NCBI GenBank assembly: GCA_002118135.1
Contig: BDIU01000268.1
Span: 59,948 to 123,947 of the forward strand
Source of the DNA: Trebouxia sp. TZW2008
Taxonomy: Eukaryota > Chlorophyta > Trebouxiophyceae > Trebouxiales > Trebouxiaceae
Reading direction: 5' to 3'
Length of the DNA stretch: 64,000 nucleotides
Shown here one piece after another: positions 11,201-21,349 of this stretch. The notes under the pieces are model-generated. The model worked only from the letters and a program-made list of their open reading frames with translations. It made no database searches and had not been told where the DNA came from. The position numbers were made by a program, and so were the translations under genes. How positions within the stretch are numbered: position 1 is the stretch's first letter; each line of letters starts with the position of its first letter.

Positions 11201-12585
11201 ATGCGCTGGGAGAGTAGCTGATATGCATGTCATTGTTTGACCTACTCATGCTCGTCTGAAGCTGTGCGAGTCGCGCTGAACCATGTTGCAGCCTTCCGCA
11301 TCCAAGGCAGCAATTCCTGCAATACGAGGTGCTGACTACAGTGTTTCGACTGATGTTGCTTGCCTGCAGTCATGCAAGCTGCAGCACACAAGGTGACAGC
11401 TGCCGGCATTCAAGGCAGCAGCACCTGCTGCATAGTGCTGCTGGACACTATTCACGGCCGCTTGGCGGGAGCAAACATAGGAGACAGCGGTTTCATGATT
11501 GTGGGGGTCACGCACAACAACCCTCAGCCTCATGTCAAGTTCAGAACGCCTCAGCAGGAACATCAATTTGGGTGCCCTTATCAGTTGGGTCATCACAGTG
11601 CTGCTGACCCTCCAGAGGACGCCATGCTCACTGCTTTACCGGTCAGTGCCCTGCCCTGCTCTTGCCCTGCCCTCTGCTCTGCCCTGCCCTGCCCCGCCCT
11701 GCTTTGTTCTGACTCAGCAGGAGCATCAGTTCAGGTGTCCCTATCAGTTGGGACATCACAGTGCTGCTGACCCTCCAGAGGACGCCATGCTCACTGCCTT
11801 GCCGGTCAGTGCCCTGCCCTTGCCCTGCCCTGCCCTTGCCCTGCCTTTGCCCTGCCCTTGCCCTGCCTTGACCTTGCCGGCCCTTGCTCTGTCCTCTGCC
11901 CTGCCCCGCGCTGCTTTGTTCTGATTCAGCCAGAACACTGATGCAGTTGGCCCAATTAGTTGGGACATCACAGTGCTGTTGGTCCTCCAGAAGACGCCAT
12001 GCTCACTGTCTTGCTACTTAGCATGTCTGTAACTCAACTTCAGTCGTCATGGCGCCATGATGTGATGGGCTCATAGCTATAGTCAGCTGCCTGCTTTGTT
12101 CTGCACTGCTGTGACTCACTTGGCTTCTGCTGCTGGCAGGCAACAATCTGAAACTCACGTAAATCAATCTTGGATGTACAATCTGGATGTACAATCTGAA
12201 AATGAAGCTGTACTTGCACATTGTTGCATCTTGACCGTTTGCTTGGTCAAGTGCGGTCTCCACAACACGATCAAGAACCATACCTCACATTGACGGCTGT
12301 CCCTTGCTGCTGCAGTTGATAGCTGGAGACGTCATTGTTATGGGCTCAGATGGTCTGTTTGACAATGTCTCTGATGACACCATACTCAATGAGGTCTTGT
12401 CACAAGTCAAGGCAGGCAAGAGGGCAAGCGTGATTGCTCAGCGGTTGTGTGCTGTTGCCTTCAACAACTCTGTCGACAAGGATGCGTTGACGCCATACTG
12501 TGTGGCAGCAACAGAAGCCTTTGACATGGTTTATAGCGGTGGCAAAAAGGATGACATCACTGTCCTTGTAGCTCATATTCAATAG
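8218..12585 (+). CDS. PLAT-domain / PTC7-type PP2C protein phosphatase fusion (5 exons, 491 aa)
   Basis: Exons 8218-8800, 8917-9127, 10512-10651, 11370-11641 and 12316-12585 join in phase (1476 nt). The first about 80 residues are basic and Ser/Thr-rich, a likely organelle transit peptide. Residues about 80-190 form a PLAT/LH2 beta-sandwich (TGDVRGAGTQAPAIVTLYGE, FERG, DLGVLKRIHVEQC, CHSWIG), a lipid- or protein-binding module. The rest is a PP2C of the PTC7 branch: GWGGEDAYFC, the metal-binding DG in GMGIADGVYQW, GSSTCC, GANIGDSGF, a QEHQFGCPYQL stretch, GSDGLFDN and KKDDITVLVAH. These phosphatases remove phosphate from Ser/Thr with two metal ions, and the metal-binding aspartates all appear present. 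I know of no standard PLAT-PTC7 architecture, but the exon junction (SG|PVSNQ) is in phase with no stop. The introns before exon 3 and after exon 4 contain arrays of exon-edge copies. Confidence 0.87.
9448..9520 (-). mobile_element. LINE 3'-tail fragment
   Basis: The stretch beginning GCTAGGCAGGCTCAGCAGGC closely matches the tail lying just past the LINE coding relic at about 26937-27005, in the same orientation. Related copies occur near 35905 and 36714. It looks like a 5'-truncated insertion inside an intron of the PLAT-PP2C gene. The coding strand of the element is minus. Confidence 0.6.
9678..10515 (+). repeat. 7-copy array of the exon-3 acceptor region of the PLAT-PP2C gene
   Basis: The acceptor plus first exon bases (GCAGGCATGGTATCAT) recur with exon-like starts near 9678, 9820, 9969, 10098, 10218, 10374 and 10512, spaced 120-156 bp. 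Between them are similar spacer words (TCCTTGCAAGGCA, CAGTCAAGTGCAAAA, AACAGCAGCTCAAACAGC). Only the last copy continues into the conserved PP2C exon (GMGIADGVYQW). The earlier ones diverge about 15 nt in. Confidence 0.88.
10877..10918. other. Nested perfect hairpin with tRNA B-box-like loop
   Basis: GGAGAGAC pairs with GTCTCTCC, enclosing GGGTTCAAACCC, itself an inverted repeat resembling a tRNA B box (GGTTCRANNCC). No tRNA body can be folded around it on either strand. It may be a tRNA-derived scrap or just an intronic hairpin. Confidence 0.45.
11090..11148 (+). repeat. (ATTACC)n microsatellite
   Basis: About eight near-perfect ATTACC/GTTACC hexamers in an intron of the PLAT-PP2C gene, flanked by ATT/ATC-rich sequence on both sides. 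Confidence 0.85.
11287..11335 (+). repeat. Decayed head copy of PLAT-PP2C exon 4
   Basis: After a TTGCAG at about 11290, a short piece encodes a relative of GIQGSSTCC (seen as RIQGSNSC) and ends in a GT-like boundary. The intact exon begins at 11370. It is an exon-head duplicate, probably not spliced. Confidence 0.55.
11556..12027 (+). repeat. Three tail copies of PLAT-PP2C exon 4 with (CCTGC)n spacers
   Basis: The exon end coding QEHQFGCPYQLGHHSA...LP plus its GTCAG donor occurs in the real exon (to 11641), again at 11717-11802, and in a degraded form at about 11920-12027. The spacers are long CCTGC/CCTTGC runs, like that in the epoxide hydrolase intron near 5300. The second copy keeps a usable acceptor (ACTCAGCAG) and donor. 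Confidence 0.85.
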
Positions 12586-13615
12586 CTGCAGGGTTGCAAT
12601 TTGCTGGTTGGCAGCTTAGCATGCTGACCTTACAGTCTGTCTTTTCATAGATTTCATGTAGGATTGCATGTCCATTCTGATTGTGCTACTCACAGCTATA
12701 GCTTGAAGTAGTTCCTTGACCATCATTTGCTATGTTTGACTGGTACTGGCTTCATGTCTTTGACTGCTTGTGCTGAATACAGGTCGTGCTGAATACAGGT
12801 CTTACTGACTGGGAATGGTTGAGCATAACATCGTTTTGTTTGCTGGTCCCAAGTGAACTTTAGGTTGATGGGAATGACTTGTGTTCGCTAGGGTTTGCCT
12901 CTTGGTTGTTGCTGTTTGATTGGTCCTAGGCTTGCAAATCACCACTCATGCTGAAGATTAAGCAGGAATGAAGTATGCAATGGTCTGATTTGGTGAATTG
13001 CATGGCAGGACACCTCGGTGGTGTACACCTGCAGATACTTGCGATCATCATCATTGTTGTGATCCCTTGCAAGTCTTATACAACAAAGCCCAACACAGGC
13101 TCACATGCGTGGTAATCTGGGCACTTGCTGCATCAAGCTCACATAGCATGAAAGCAAAGACAGCATACCATTAGCGTGACAGCTTAAAAGAATATGCCAT
13201 CTGATGCTTCACATTACAAAGCGATCGTATACAGTGCAGCGTTTGAAACGGCTGCGCCACAGGATGATCAGAATCCTGGGCGACTGACAACAGACGGACA
13301 TGGTTGACTCCAAAGTGCAAAACAATTCAGCAAGAAGACATTCACAAAACATGCTGCATGGCTGGGGTCAGCAGACCTCTGGCTGCTGCTTCCGACACCA
13401 CGTCACATCTGCACTGCTGGAAAGTCACACATGCAGCTGGATTGACACCATCAGCTGCACAGGGCTGAAGCTGCTGCTGAAGCTGACTACACCCTGACTG
13501 ATGACCGAGCTGCTGCAGAAGTTGACTGCACCTCGCTGACTGGCACAGCAGCAGCAGCTGCAGAAGCTGACCACACCCCGCTGACTGACTCAGTAGCAGC
13601 TGCTGCAGAAACTGA
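12586..13615. other. Intergenic between convergent PLAT-PP2C and DRC4 genes
   Basis: About 1 kb, the 3' flank of both genes. I see no coding signal. Several TGACT/CTGAC words and CTGCTG tracts occur near 13480-13610, just beyond the DRC4 stop. Confidence 0.5.
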
Positions 13616-16600
13616 CTACGCCCCAACTACTAACCCAGCAGGGGCTGTGGTGGTGTTAATGATGAGCGGTCTGAAGCCCAGCTCTTCTGCTGGAATGCCG
13701 AAGTCTGACAGCTTGGCCTCGTATACACGTATCAAGTCGTTGTGGGCTTTGCAAACCTTGGCCAGGTCGTACTGCAGCCCCCTGATGGTGCCGTTCTTGC
13801 GCTCCATCACCTCCTCTAGCCGCTGCACACAATCAATACATGAATCAGTCAACCTACCAGCCAACCAACAAATCAGCCAGCCCGCAAACCAACTGCTGAC
13901 CAACCAATCAATCATCAGCCCCCGACTGGTGCAGCTTTGCGCTTCATTACCTTCTCTGCCAGCTGCAATCAGTCAAAGTTGATTCAGTCAGTCACTCAAT
14001 GAACTGGTGACTGACTAAGGAATCAATCAATAAACCAATCAATCAATCAGCTCCCTAATGCTGCCGTTCTTGCGCTCCATCACCTCCTCTAGCCGCTGCA
14101 GATGATACTCATAAGTGAGTATTTTAGGTCAATGGATCAGTCAAACAAGCAATCAGGAACCTGACAGTGCCATTCTTGCGCTGCATGACCTCCCCCCTTA
14201 AGCCGCTGCAATGAATCAAGCAACAAAACAAATATATGAAGACATCAATGGTTCAATTAGCCACCCAGCCAAGGTATGACACAATCAATCAATCAATCAG
14301 GGCCCCTGGTGGTGCCATTCTTGCGATCAGCAATTCTTCTATGCGATGCAAACAATCAGTTGAGAAGTCAGTCAACCAAGGCACGACTTTCCATTAGCTG
14401 CAATGAAAGAATCAGTAATTAGATGAATGAATTGACAAGTTAAAGCACGAACAATTAAGCAAAGGACCACACTAATTGTCAGGAGCGACCACTCACATTG
14501 TTGAGCTGGGACAGGGTTGCAGGGTGCTGTCATCATGAGCTCAAAAGTAAGCCCCAGCAAGAAGAGCAATTCACGTTGTTGAGCTGGGATAGGGTTGCAG
14601 GGTCTAGGTGAGAGGCAGCCATTACCTCAGCCAAAGGGTAACAAGGAGTGAGGACTCACATTATTGAGCTGGGATAGAGTTGCAACTTGCTGTCGTCATG
14701 AGCTCAACCCAAAAAAAACAGCAAGAAGGGCCAACTCACATTGTTGAGCTGGGATAGGGTTGCAGGGTCTAGGTTTGAGGCAGCCATAACCTCAGCCAAC
14801 TGAGCCTCCTTGTGCTCCAGGACTCCTCCCAGCGCACTCAGCTTCTTCTCCAGCAGCAAATTCCTGACCCCTGTCTTTTGCTGTACACTGTAGATGGACG
14901 CCTCAAACTTGGCGTACAGCTGATCACGCTCTGTCTCAACCTTGCTGTACCGCTGCTGCAGGACCTGCACAGCACGCAAAGCGTGAGGTGATTTCAAAAA
15001 CGTGAACAGTGTTGAAGATGGCATACAGCTGATCACGCTCTGTCTCAACCTTGCTGTACCGCTGCTGCAGTACCTGCACAGCACGCAAAGCATGAGACAC
15101 ATTTCAAATGCAAGGCACAGTATGCAGAGCATGAAGTGCGAGAGGACAAGTATGACTGGCTCAAAATTCAAACTTGGCGTACAGCTGGTCACGCTCCGTC
15201 TCAACCTTGCTGTAGCGCTGCTGCAGTACCTGCACAGCATGCAAAGCATGAGATACATTTCAAATGCAAGGCACAGTATGCGTGCGAGAGGATAAGTACA
15301 ACTGGCTTAAATTCAGACTTAGCATACAGCTGGTCACGCTCTGTCTCAACCTTGCTGTAGCGATGCTGAAGAACCTGCACAGCATACAAAGCATGAGGTG
15401 GGTACAAGACAAAAGCGCCAGTACAGCTTGCTCAACACTTGAGACCTTGAAGGGCTGTTTGTCCTGTAACAATGCCTCTGTGACGCTTGAAAAAGCTCTG
15501 TAAAAAATGTGTAAAAAGACCTCCCTCTCGTAGGAGCTCAAACAATCTGACCTTTGCTTCAGCCAATGTGAGCTGCAGCTTTGTCAGCACTGCCATCATT
15601 AGTGGCGATACAAAAGCTCAAGCACCTCACCACGTGGCTGTTTTGCCTGACTTGACAGATGACAGTGTAGCGCAAGCGTTTTGACTTACCAAAGCTGCCA
15701 CCAGCAGGTCAGCAGAACAGAGTGTTGTGACACCATGTGATGAGCTCTGTAATCTTTGAATCAAATCAAGTCTTGCAGATGTACCCAAAGCTGCATAAAG
15801 ATGTTGAGCGAGATGCTTTATGAGCTTGCGCCTGTATGTAGTCGCAAGTGGAGTTGCTGCTCCAACTGCAGTGCAAATGACACAGGAAAGACCGCCACAA
15901 TTACACATGCATCTTGAACGCATTGATCAAATCACAATTTTCAGATGCAGTCTGTTACCGCATTCTCCCACTCCAGGTACTTGAGGTGCTTGACAGCAGC
16001 AGAGCGACTGAGACCCCTTCAACTTTCCAAAATCAGACACGGATAGTGTTCAGATTGGGACACGTTGTCCCAAATTGCCAAGGTAAATCAGACCGACTGG
16101 GAATATATTATTTTGCCAATCTGAAGCAAAACTTTGGAGTATTCTCACTTGTTCTCCCACTCAAGGTGCTCAGGGTGCTCGTCAGACTGCAGCAGAGGGG
16201 CTGAGATGCCCTCAATTGGCTAAACTATACAATAAATGGTGATGAATTCAGGGTGAGATACCTCGTTCTCCCACTCAAGGTGCTTGAGGTGCTTGTCAGA
16301 CTGCAGCAGGCGGGCCTTGCTCTGCGTGAGCGCCGCCTTGTCCTTCTCATAGTTGCCCACCAGATTGCGCAGCCCCTCCACCTCCTTCAAAGCCTGCAGT
16401 TTTGTGACTGTCTCAAGCCGTTACTGAGTACACCTAAAACTGGTGCGGCTCATCTGCAGTTTGACCAAGTTGGAAGAGCTGACAAAATCACGAGTCAACA
16501 TGGGAAAGGTGATAAAGTTTCTGCTGCAAAAGAAATGCCCACAAGATTGTGCAGCCCGTCCATCTCCTTCAAGGCCTGTGCACACGCAGTCATTTGCATC

Positions 16601-19600
16601 AAGTTCATCGCTAATCGCAACTCAAGCAAGACAACAGTGAGAGCTTTGATGTCATAGAAGAAATGCCCATCAGTTGCAGCTCCTCCACCCGCTTCAATGC
16701 TCGCACGTAAGCAACGGTTTGCTTCAGTTCACTCACAAAAGCAAGATGGTCCCACATTGGACAAAAGAGCCACTTGGGGCACATTTGGTCACAAGCATTG
16801 CCAGGCTCATGTTGTTGAGGAGACAGTGCGTTTGCTGGTGGACCTGCCTGGCGTGCGGTTGCAGAGGCAATTTGAGGTTTGTAATGTTGAGAAGATTGCA
16901 TTTCACAGCAGTAGGATTCACTTGAGAAGCCAGAAAAAGAAGACTTGCATGTTTGTTTGTTTTCGCAACTTAAGAACGCAGGTGATATTACCTTCTGCAA
17001 GGGCTCAGACAGGCGCTTGTTCTCCTGAGCAATCTCCACCATCAGCTTCTCATTCTGACTGTCCTTCTTCTTCATCTCAGTCACATCCTCCTTTAGAGTC
17101 TTGATCAGGTCCAGGTTGTTGTGGGTGATGTCATTGTAGTAGTTCTTGATGTCTGAGAATGCCTGCACAAGCACGCTTAAAGTCTTCGCTCCATGCCGAA
17201 TAACACTGGTAGTTGATATGTTCAAGGCAGCTTGCGTCTGGGTACAGGCAGGGGGTTGGGGGGTGAGGGGGGGGGGCGAATGGGGGAGGGATTTGAGATC
17301 AAGATATAATGATGTAAGCAGCATCAGTGCATTGAGCGCAGATTTGTGCCTGACGAAAACAGTGTCAACAGCTGGGCAGCAGAAGATGATGCATGTTGTT
17401 GCCCAGATGACTGATGCAAGGACAGTATCTCCATGCAAGTGGCACGATGATTTCAGAAGATGGCTTTTATTCAGGCTTGAATCACGGTGAAAAGCAATCA
17501 TCGATACATCGCTGTCAAGAATGATGAAGAACTGAGAATTAACCAGACACATGCTGGACTTACCTTCTCATGCTTCTTCATCAAGTCCTGGATGTGGGCA
17601 TTCTTGCTCTCCTCAGCCTCATGGATCTCCTGCTTCCGTCTCAGCTCAGCATCATCCCTCAGAGCCTGAAGCACAGGCACTCAATGAATTAGCAGGAGTC
17701 ATGATCAATGAGTCATGCTACTGGGTCATTCACAGAAGTGCCTTCAATTTCACGGTGCGGCATACTATGTTTGACATCGCTGTGCATTGCATCAGCACAA
17801 AGAAGATGCAGCAGCATGCTAATCACTACATTTTTGCAGAGCGTTTAATAACAGCAATGCAGTCATTGATGCTTGTTCTTGCAGCAGATTTTGCCTCTCA
17901 ACCAAACAGCATCAACCAGAAGCTGCCAATCTTGACCTGTCTGGCTATAGGTATACCAAGATGGTCATGACAATAACAACCATTCAAGAGACCACTCACG
18001 TCACTGTTGGTACCAAGAGGATTTCCATTGCAGCCCAAATACTTAAGCTGATTGGGTTTCAACACTACAGGTTCTGTACTGTACCTTCATTTTGCGCTCA
18101 TATTTGGGCAAAAGAATGTCTACAGACATTGACCAATGCCGCAGTCAATGCATGTGGAAAGTATCATAGCGATTTGTACCTTCATCTTGCGCTCATACTT
18201 GGAGGCGAGCTCCTTGGCTCCCAGCTCCACCTCCTGCCGCAGCTTAGTGATCTCTTTGGCCTGCTCCAGCTTCACAGACCTCACCACCTCCTCATGTGCC
18301 ACCTCCTGCGCTCACACACAACACAGGTGGATGAAATCTAAGACGCAAATGACAATGGCTGATGCAACTACAGCCAGTTTCACTGACCGCACCACCTCTT
18401 CACATGCCACGTCCTGCGGTCAGAGACATGCCACAGATCAACAGCACAACCACAACCAAGAAAACGATGCCACACGCAGTGCAACAGGCCAAGGACTGTT
18501 GCAGGTTTGACCTGCCTATCGATCTGCAAAGCGTGCAAGGCTCATCAACTCAACCATCTGCCTCTAAGCTTGCGAAATGCAAGAGGTCAGTGATGGCGTC
18601 CAGAACAATCACAGCAGTGGTTTGATGATATTAAACGCTTACAACCATGGCAAAATTCGAAGCTGCCTGCCTTGCAGAAGCCAAACAGAAATGCTAGAAA
18701 GTACTGTTTGTGTAGCAAGGCCAAAGCAGCTTGGCTTGACGCAAGACACAGGAACATTGTGAGGTGTCCTGTGTTGCAGACGCTGATGATGCTGACGCCG
18801 GACGCATTTAGGTCAAGATGGTGATGCTGTGGACAACTTCGGCCGGCCCTCAGTGAACCCTGAGAGTCCTATTCTGAGAGGCATCTTGTATGCGCTTTCT
18901 GCCACCAGGCATTTAAGATGAGCTTATGCTTCTTGCAGCTAGGCCTGAGGCATCACGACAGGCATGCTGTATGCTCTGGCTCAACTCTGCAACTGTTGCT
19001 GATAGAGGTCCGCAGGCACATGCAGTCTTAAAGGGTCAGCTACGCACAGCATGTTATAAGCGGCCATTACACTGTCGAGAAATCACCCTTCCTACCTGTT
19101 CCTTGAGCTCTAGCTTGAGATTTCTGCAGTCCTTCTGGAGCTCAGCTTCCCTCTTGGCTGCCTCCTCGCCAGCCAGCTTCAGCCCCAACTCCCCGTCTGC
19201 TTTCAGGGTGCTGATGTTGTTTTGATGCTCATACAGCAGATGCTTCACTTTCTGCTTGTACACCTGTCACCACCAGAATGCACTAACACTCAGCTGCTGA
19301 TGATAAGAAAAAGACACAGAAAATAGCATGTTGACTTCTTAAAACACACTGTGATTTCTGACACTTGCAACAGTATCAAGAACGGTTGCACTTGCTTGAT
19401 GTGAGTTGCAAGCATGTGCATGCCCAAGCTAAAAACAAGCCATCAGTTGGCCGCACATTCGCAACATGTATGCAAAACTGTTTTACAATGCCATGAACAA
19501 AATTGGAATTCAGAGCATGTTGAGACTTCAGTCCCATGGCATCATGTTGAATGGCAACATACTAGATGCGCCTGAAGAAGTGAGAGGCATGCAGAGAGAA

Positions 19601-20708
19601 AGGGAACGCACCTTGATCTCAACTTGATGGCGCTCCTCCAGCTCTTCCATCTCGCGATCCTTGTTGCGCAGCTGAGCCTTGGTGTCCTCCAGCTCCTTCT
19701 TGCTAATCTCCCAGAAGGCGTTGATTTTGTCCTGCAACCCATTCAATAAGTCAGTGGTGAAACAGCATGCACACTGCACTCAGTGCATCTGAGCAAAAGA
19801 TCCGTAGCAATAAATCAGCAGTTACTGGAAAGATTGGTGTATAAATTGGGGAAGAGAACACTGACAAAATGGTAGATGTTAGCTACAAAGTCATGAGTGC
19901 ATGGTGCAAAATGAGCTCAGGGCACAATTGTCTGGAGGGAGTGCACTGCTTTTGTATGCACCTAGCACAGAGATTCACTAGCGAGCACGCAAATGGTGGT
20001 GATGATAGTAATTCCAGTCATGCTGCGCAGCATGCCACGCTAGTCTCAATCTGCTGTGCAGAGGAAGGTCAGACATAAAGTGCTTTGCTTGCACCAGCAA
20101 GCATTGCATGGCTTACTCTCCAGTATTCACTCTGAGTGCCACACTGACCTGCAGCAATCAATTACTGCAAGCCCTAAGGTGGCTTCACTGCAGAAGTTTC
20201 TGATAGCCTTGCAAGGATAATCGGAATTTGTTACTGATACAAGCTTAGGCAGCATGCAACTGGTATTGAACTTGTGCTCAATGCGGGGAATGCTGCATCG
20301 TTCAACATGCATCGAGCAAATGCAAACGTCCAGTGGGCGATTCTGTGAAGATTTGTGCAACATCCCAGAGCCAAGCCTACTCTGACTCAGGGACATGCTG
20401 TAGCTGCTAGCAAGTCTCATCGTTTTCTACAGGCATGACTGCAATAGCTTACCCTCTCTAGCTGCATGTAATTACGGTACTCCTCCTCCTTGTTCTTCTC
20501 CTTTTCCAGCGTGGCAATCTTCTGGTTGAGCTCGTCCACTGACACCACATCCACGGCTGTTGCTGCGGGAGCATCTTTCTTGCCCTTCTTCTCCTTGCCT
20601 TCCTGCGATGGCCCCCTGGTCGTTCACTGCTTAACAGCCAGTCGCATGCTGTCGAGACTGGGGGAAAAGTGACCAGGTGCTTACCTTGGCGGGCTTCTTG
20701 GGAGGCAT
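13616..20708 (-). CDS. DRC4: Dynein regulatory complex subunit 4 (GAS8/PF2 family), 10 exons, 474 aa
   Basis: Exons in coding order: 20685-20708, 20453-20602, 19612-19731, 19096-19263, 18180-18305, 17564-17665, 16992-17162, 16262-16393, 14740-14964, 13616-13822. All introns are phase 0 and the sum is 1425 nt, the family's usual size. DRC4 is an extended coiled-coil subunit of the nexin-dynein regulatory complex, which links axonemal doublet microtubules and tunes dynein. Family signatures run along the whole length: a Lys-rich start (MPPKKPAK), [103 protein letters not shown] and [20 protein letters not shown]. Its presence predicts motile cilia in some life stage. Most introns contain exon-edge duplicates. 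The call is very secure. Confidence 0.97.
14051..14351 (-). repeat. Three head copies of DRC4 exon 10, with AATC microsatellites
   Basis: Copies of the acceptor and first about 45 nt of the last exon (coding [13 protein letters not shown]) lie at about 14051-14103, 14160-14212 and 14301-14351, upstream in the gene sense. Divergence rises with distance: the nearest copy is almost identical, the farthest is badly damaged. The spacers are AATC/AATCA repeats. Confidence 0.88.
14490..14710 (-). repeat. Three tail copies of DRC4 exon 9
   Basis: The exon end coding [12 protein letters not shown] plus its GTGAGT donor (plus strand ACTCACATTGTTGAGCTGGG) recurs at about 14490-14530, 14570-14636 and 14655-14710, with period about 82 bp, next to the true exon end at 14740. 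Confidence 0.88.
15013..15387 (-). repeat. Three head copies of DRC4 exon 9
   Basis: Copies of the acceptor and first about 60 nt (coding [19 protein letters not shown]) lie at about 15013-15082, 15173-15242 and 15316-15387, with period 140-160 bp, upstream of the intact exon (14740-14964). Exon 9 is therefore flanked by copies of its own two ends. Confidence 0.9.
15958..16205 (-). repeat. Two tail copies of DRC4 exon 8
   Basis: Stretches at about 15958-16012 and 16146-16205 resemble the exon-8 end (coding [13 protein letters not shown]), downstream in the gene sense of the intact exon at 16262-16393. Confidence 0.8.
16535..16707 (-). repeat. Two head copies of DRC4 exon 8
   Basis: Stretches at about 16535-16580 and 16660-16707 repeat the acceptor and exon start (coding [13 protein letters not shown]), with substitutions. 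Spacing is about 125 bp. Confidence 0.8.
17247..17290 (+). other. G-rich tract with G-quadruplex potential
   Basis: Five G runs (GGGGG, GGGGGG, about ten G, GGGGG, GGG) separated by 1-5 nt lie on the plus strand within a DRC4 intron, so they are on the non-coding strand of the gene. This meets the usual quadruplex rule. Confidence 0.7.
18081..18425 (-). repeat. Edge copies of DRC4 exon 5 on both sides
   Basis: The exon 5 end (coding YERKMK plus donor) is copied at about 18081-18110, and the exon 5 start (coding [12 protein letters not shown]) at about 18370-18425. The intact exon is 18180-18305. Confidence 0.75.
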
Positions 20709-21349
20709 GCCGACAGGTGCTGGTCAGTCGCTATGTCCTGCGCCCGCGTCCGAGCAGACGTCGCCGCGCGGATAGGGCACAACGCGGTTGACCTTGGCTG
20801 TGCGCAGAACTTCTGCGGCACAAGTTGCACTACGTGCTCTCACGTCTGCCGTAAGCTGATACGCGAGCCGTCCCTCCGTCACCAACTTCATTCAACTTCA
20901 GCACATCAAAATTTTGGCAGGAGAATAGTCTGGACCGCGGCTTTTGCCGGTCAGACGGTTTAGCTTCGGCAAGCAAGTTCTTGCAGGCAAAAGCGTGCCG
21001 CTGCCTGCTGACCAGAGACTGGGTCAGACAGCTTGCTAGGGTCGTCGACAGGGGCCATGCTTTGGAAGAGAGTTGTATTGAATTCTGTGTCGAGCCTGAC
21101 TCGATGTGTGCCAGACGGCCGTGGCCAGCGACTGGCAGACAAGTGTGGCGCCGTATGCTGCTGCACTGTTATACATTTGTAACCTAGATAGATTTCGAGC
21201 AGCGTTTGTTCTTGGCGGGGTTTCTCCTGAAAGTCTCGCCTGTGGCCTGTTATTTGCACAGCCTGCACAATTGTGGTAGTCAGCCGTCAGCACTGCACAG
21301 CAATTCATTGCCAGACTATGCCACCCAGCTGCCTTCTTACCCTTCAGCT
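20709..21349. other. DRC4 upstream region
   Basis: About 640 bp upstream of the DRC4 start, locally GC-rich (20740-20830, CGCGTCCGAGCAGACGTCGC). It should hold the DRC4 promoter. No convincing gene is visible on the plus strand. Confidence 0.45.
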
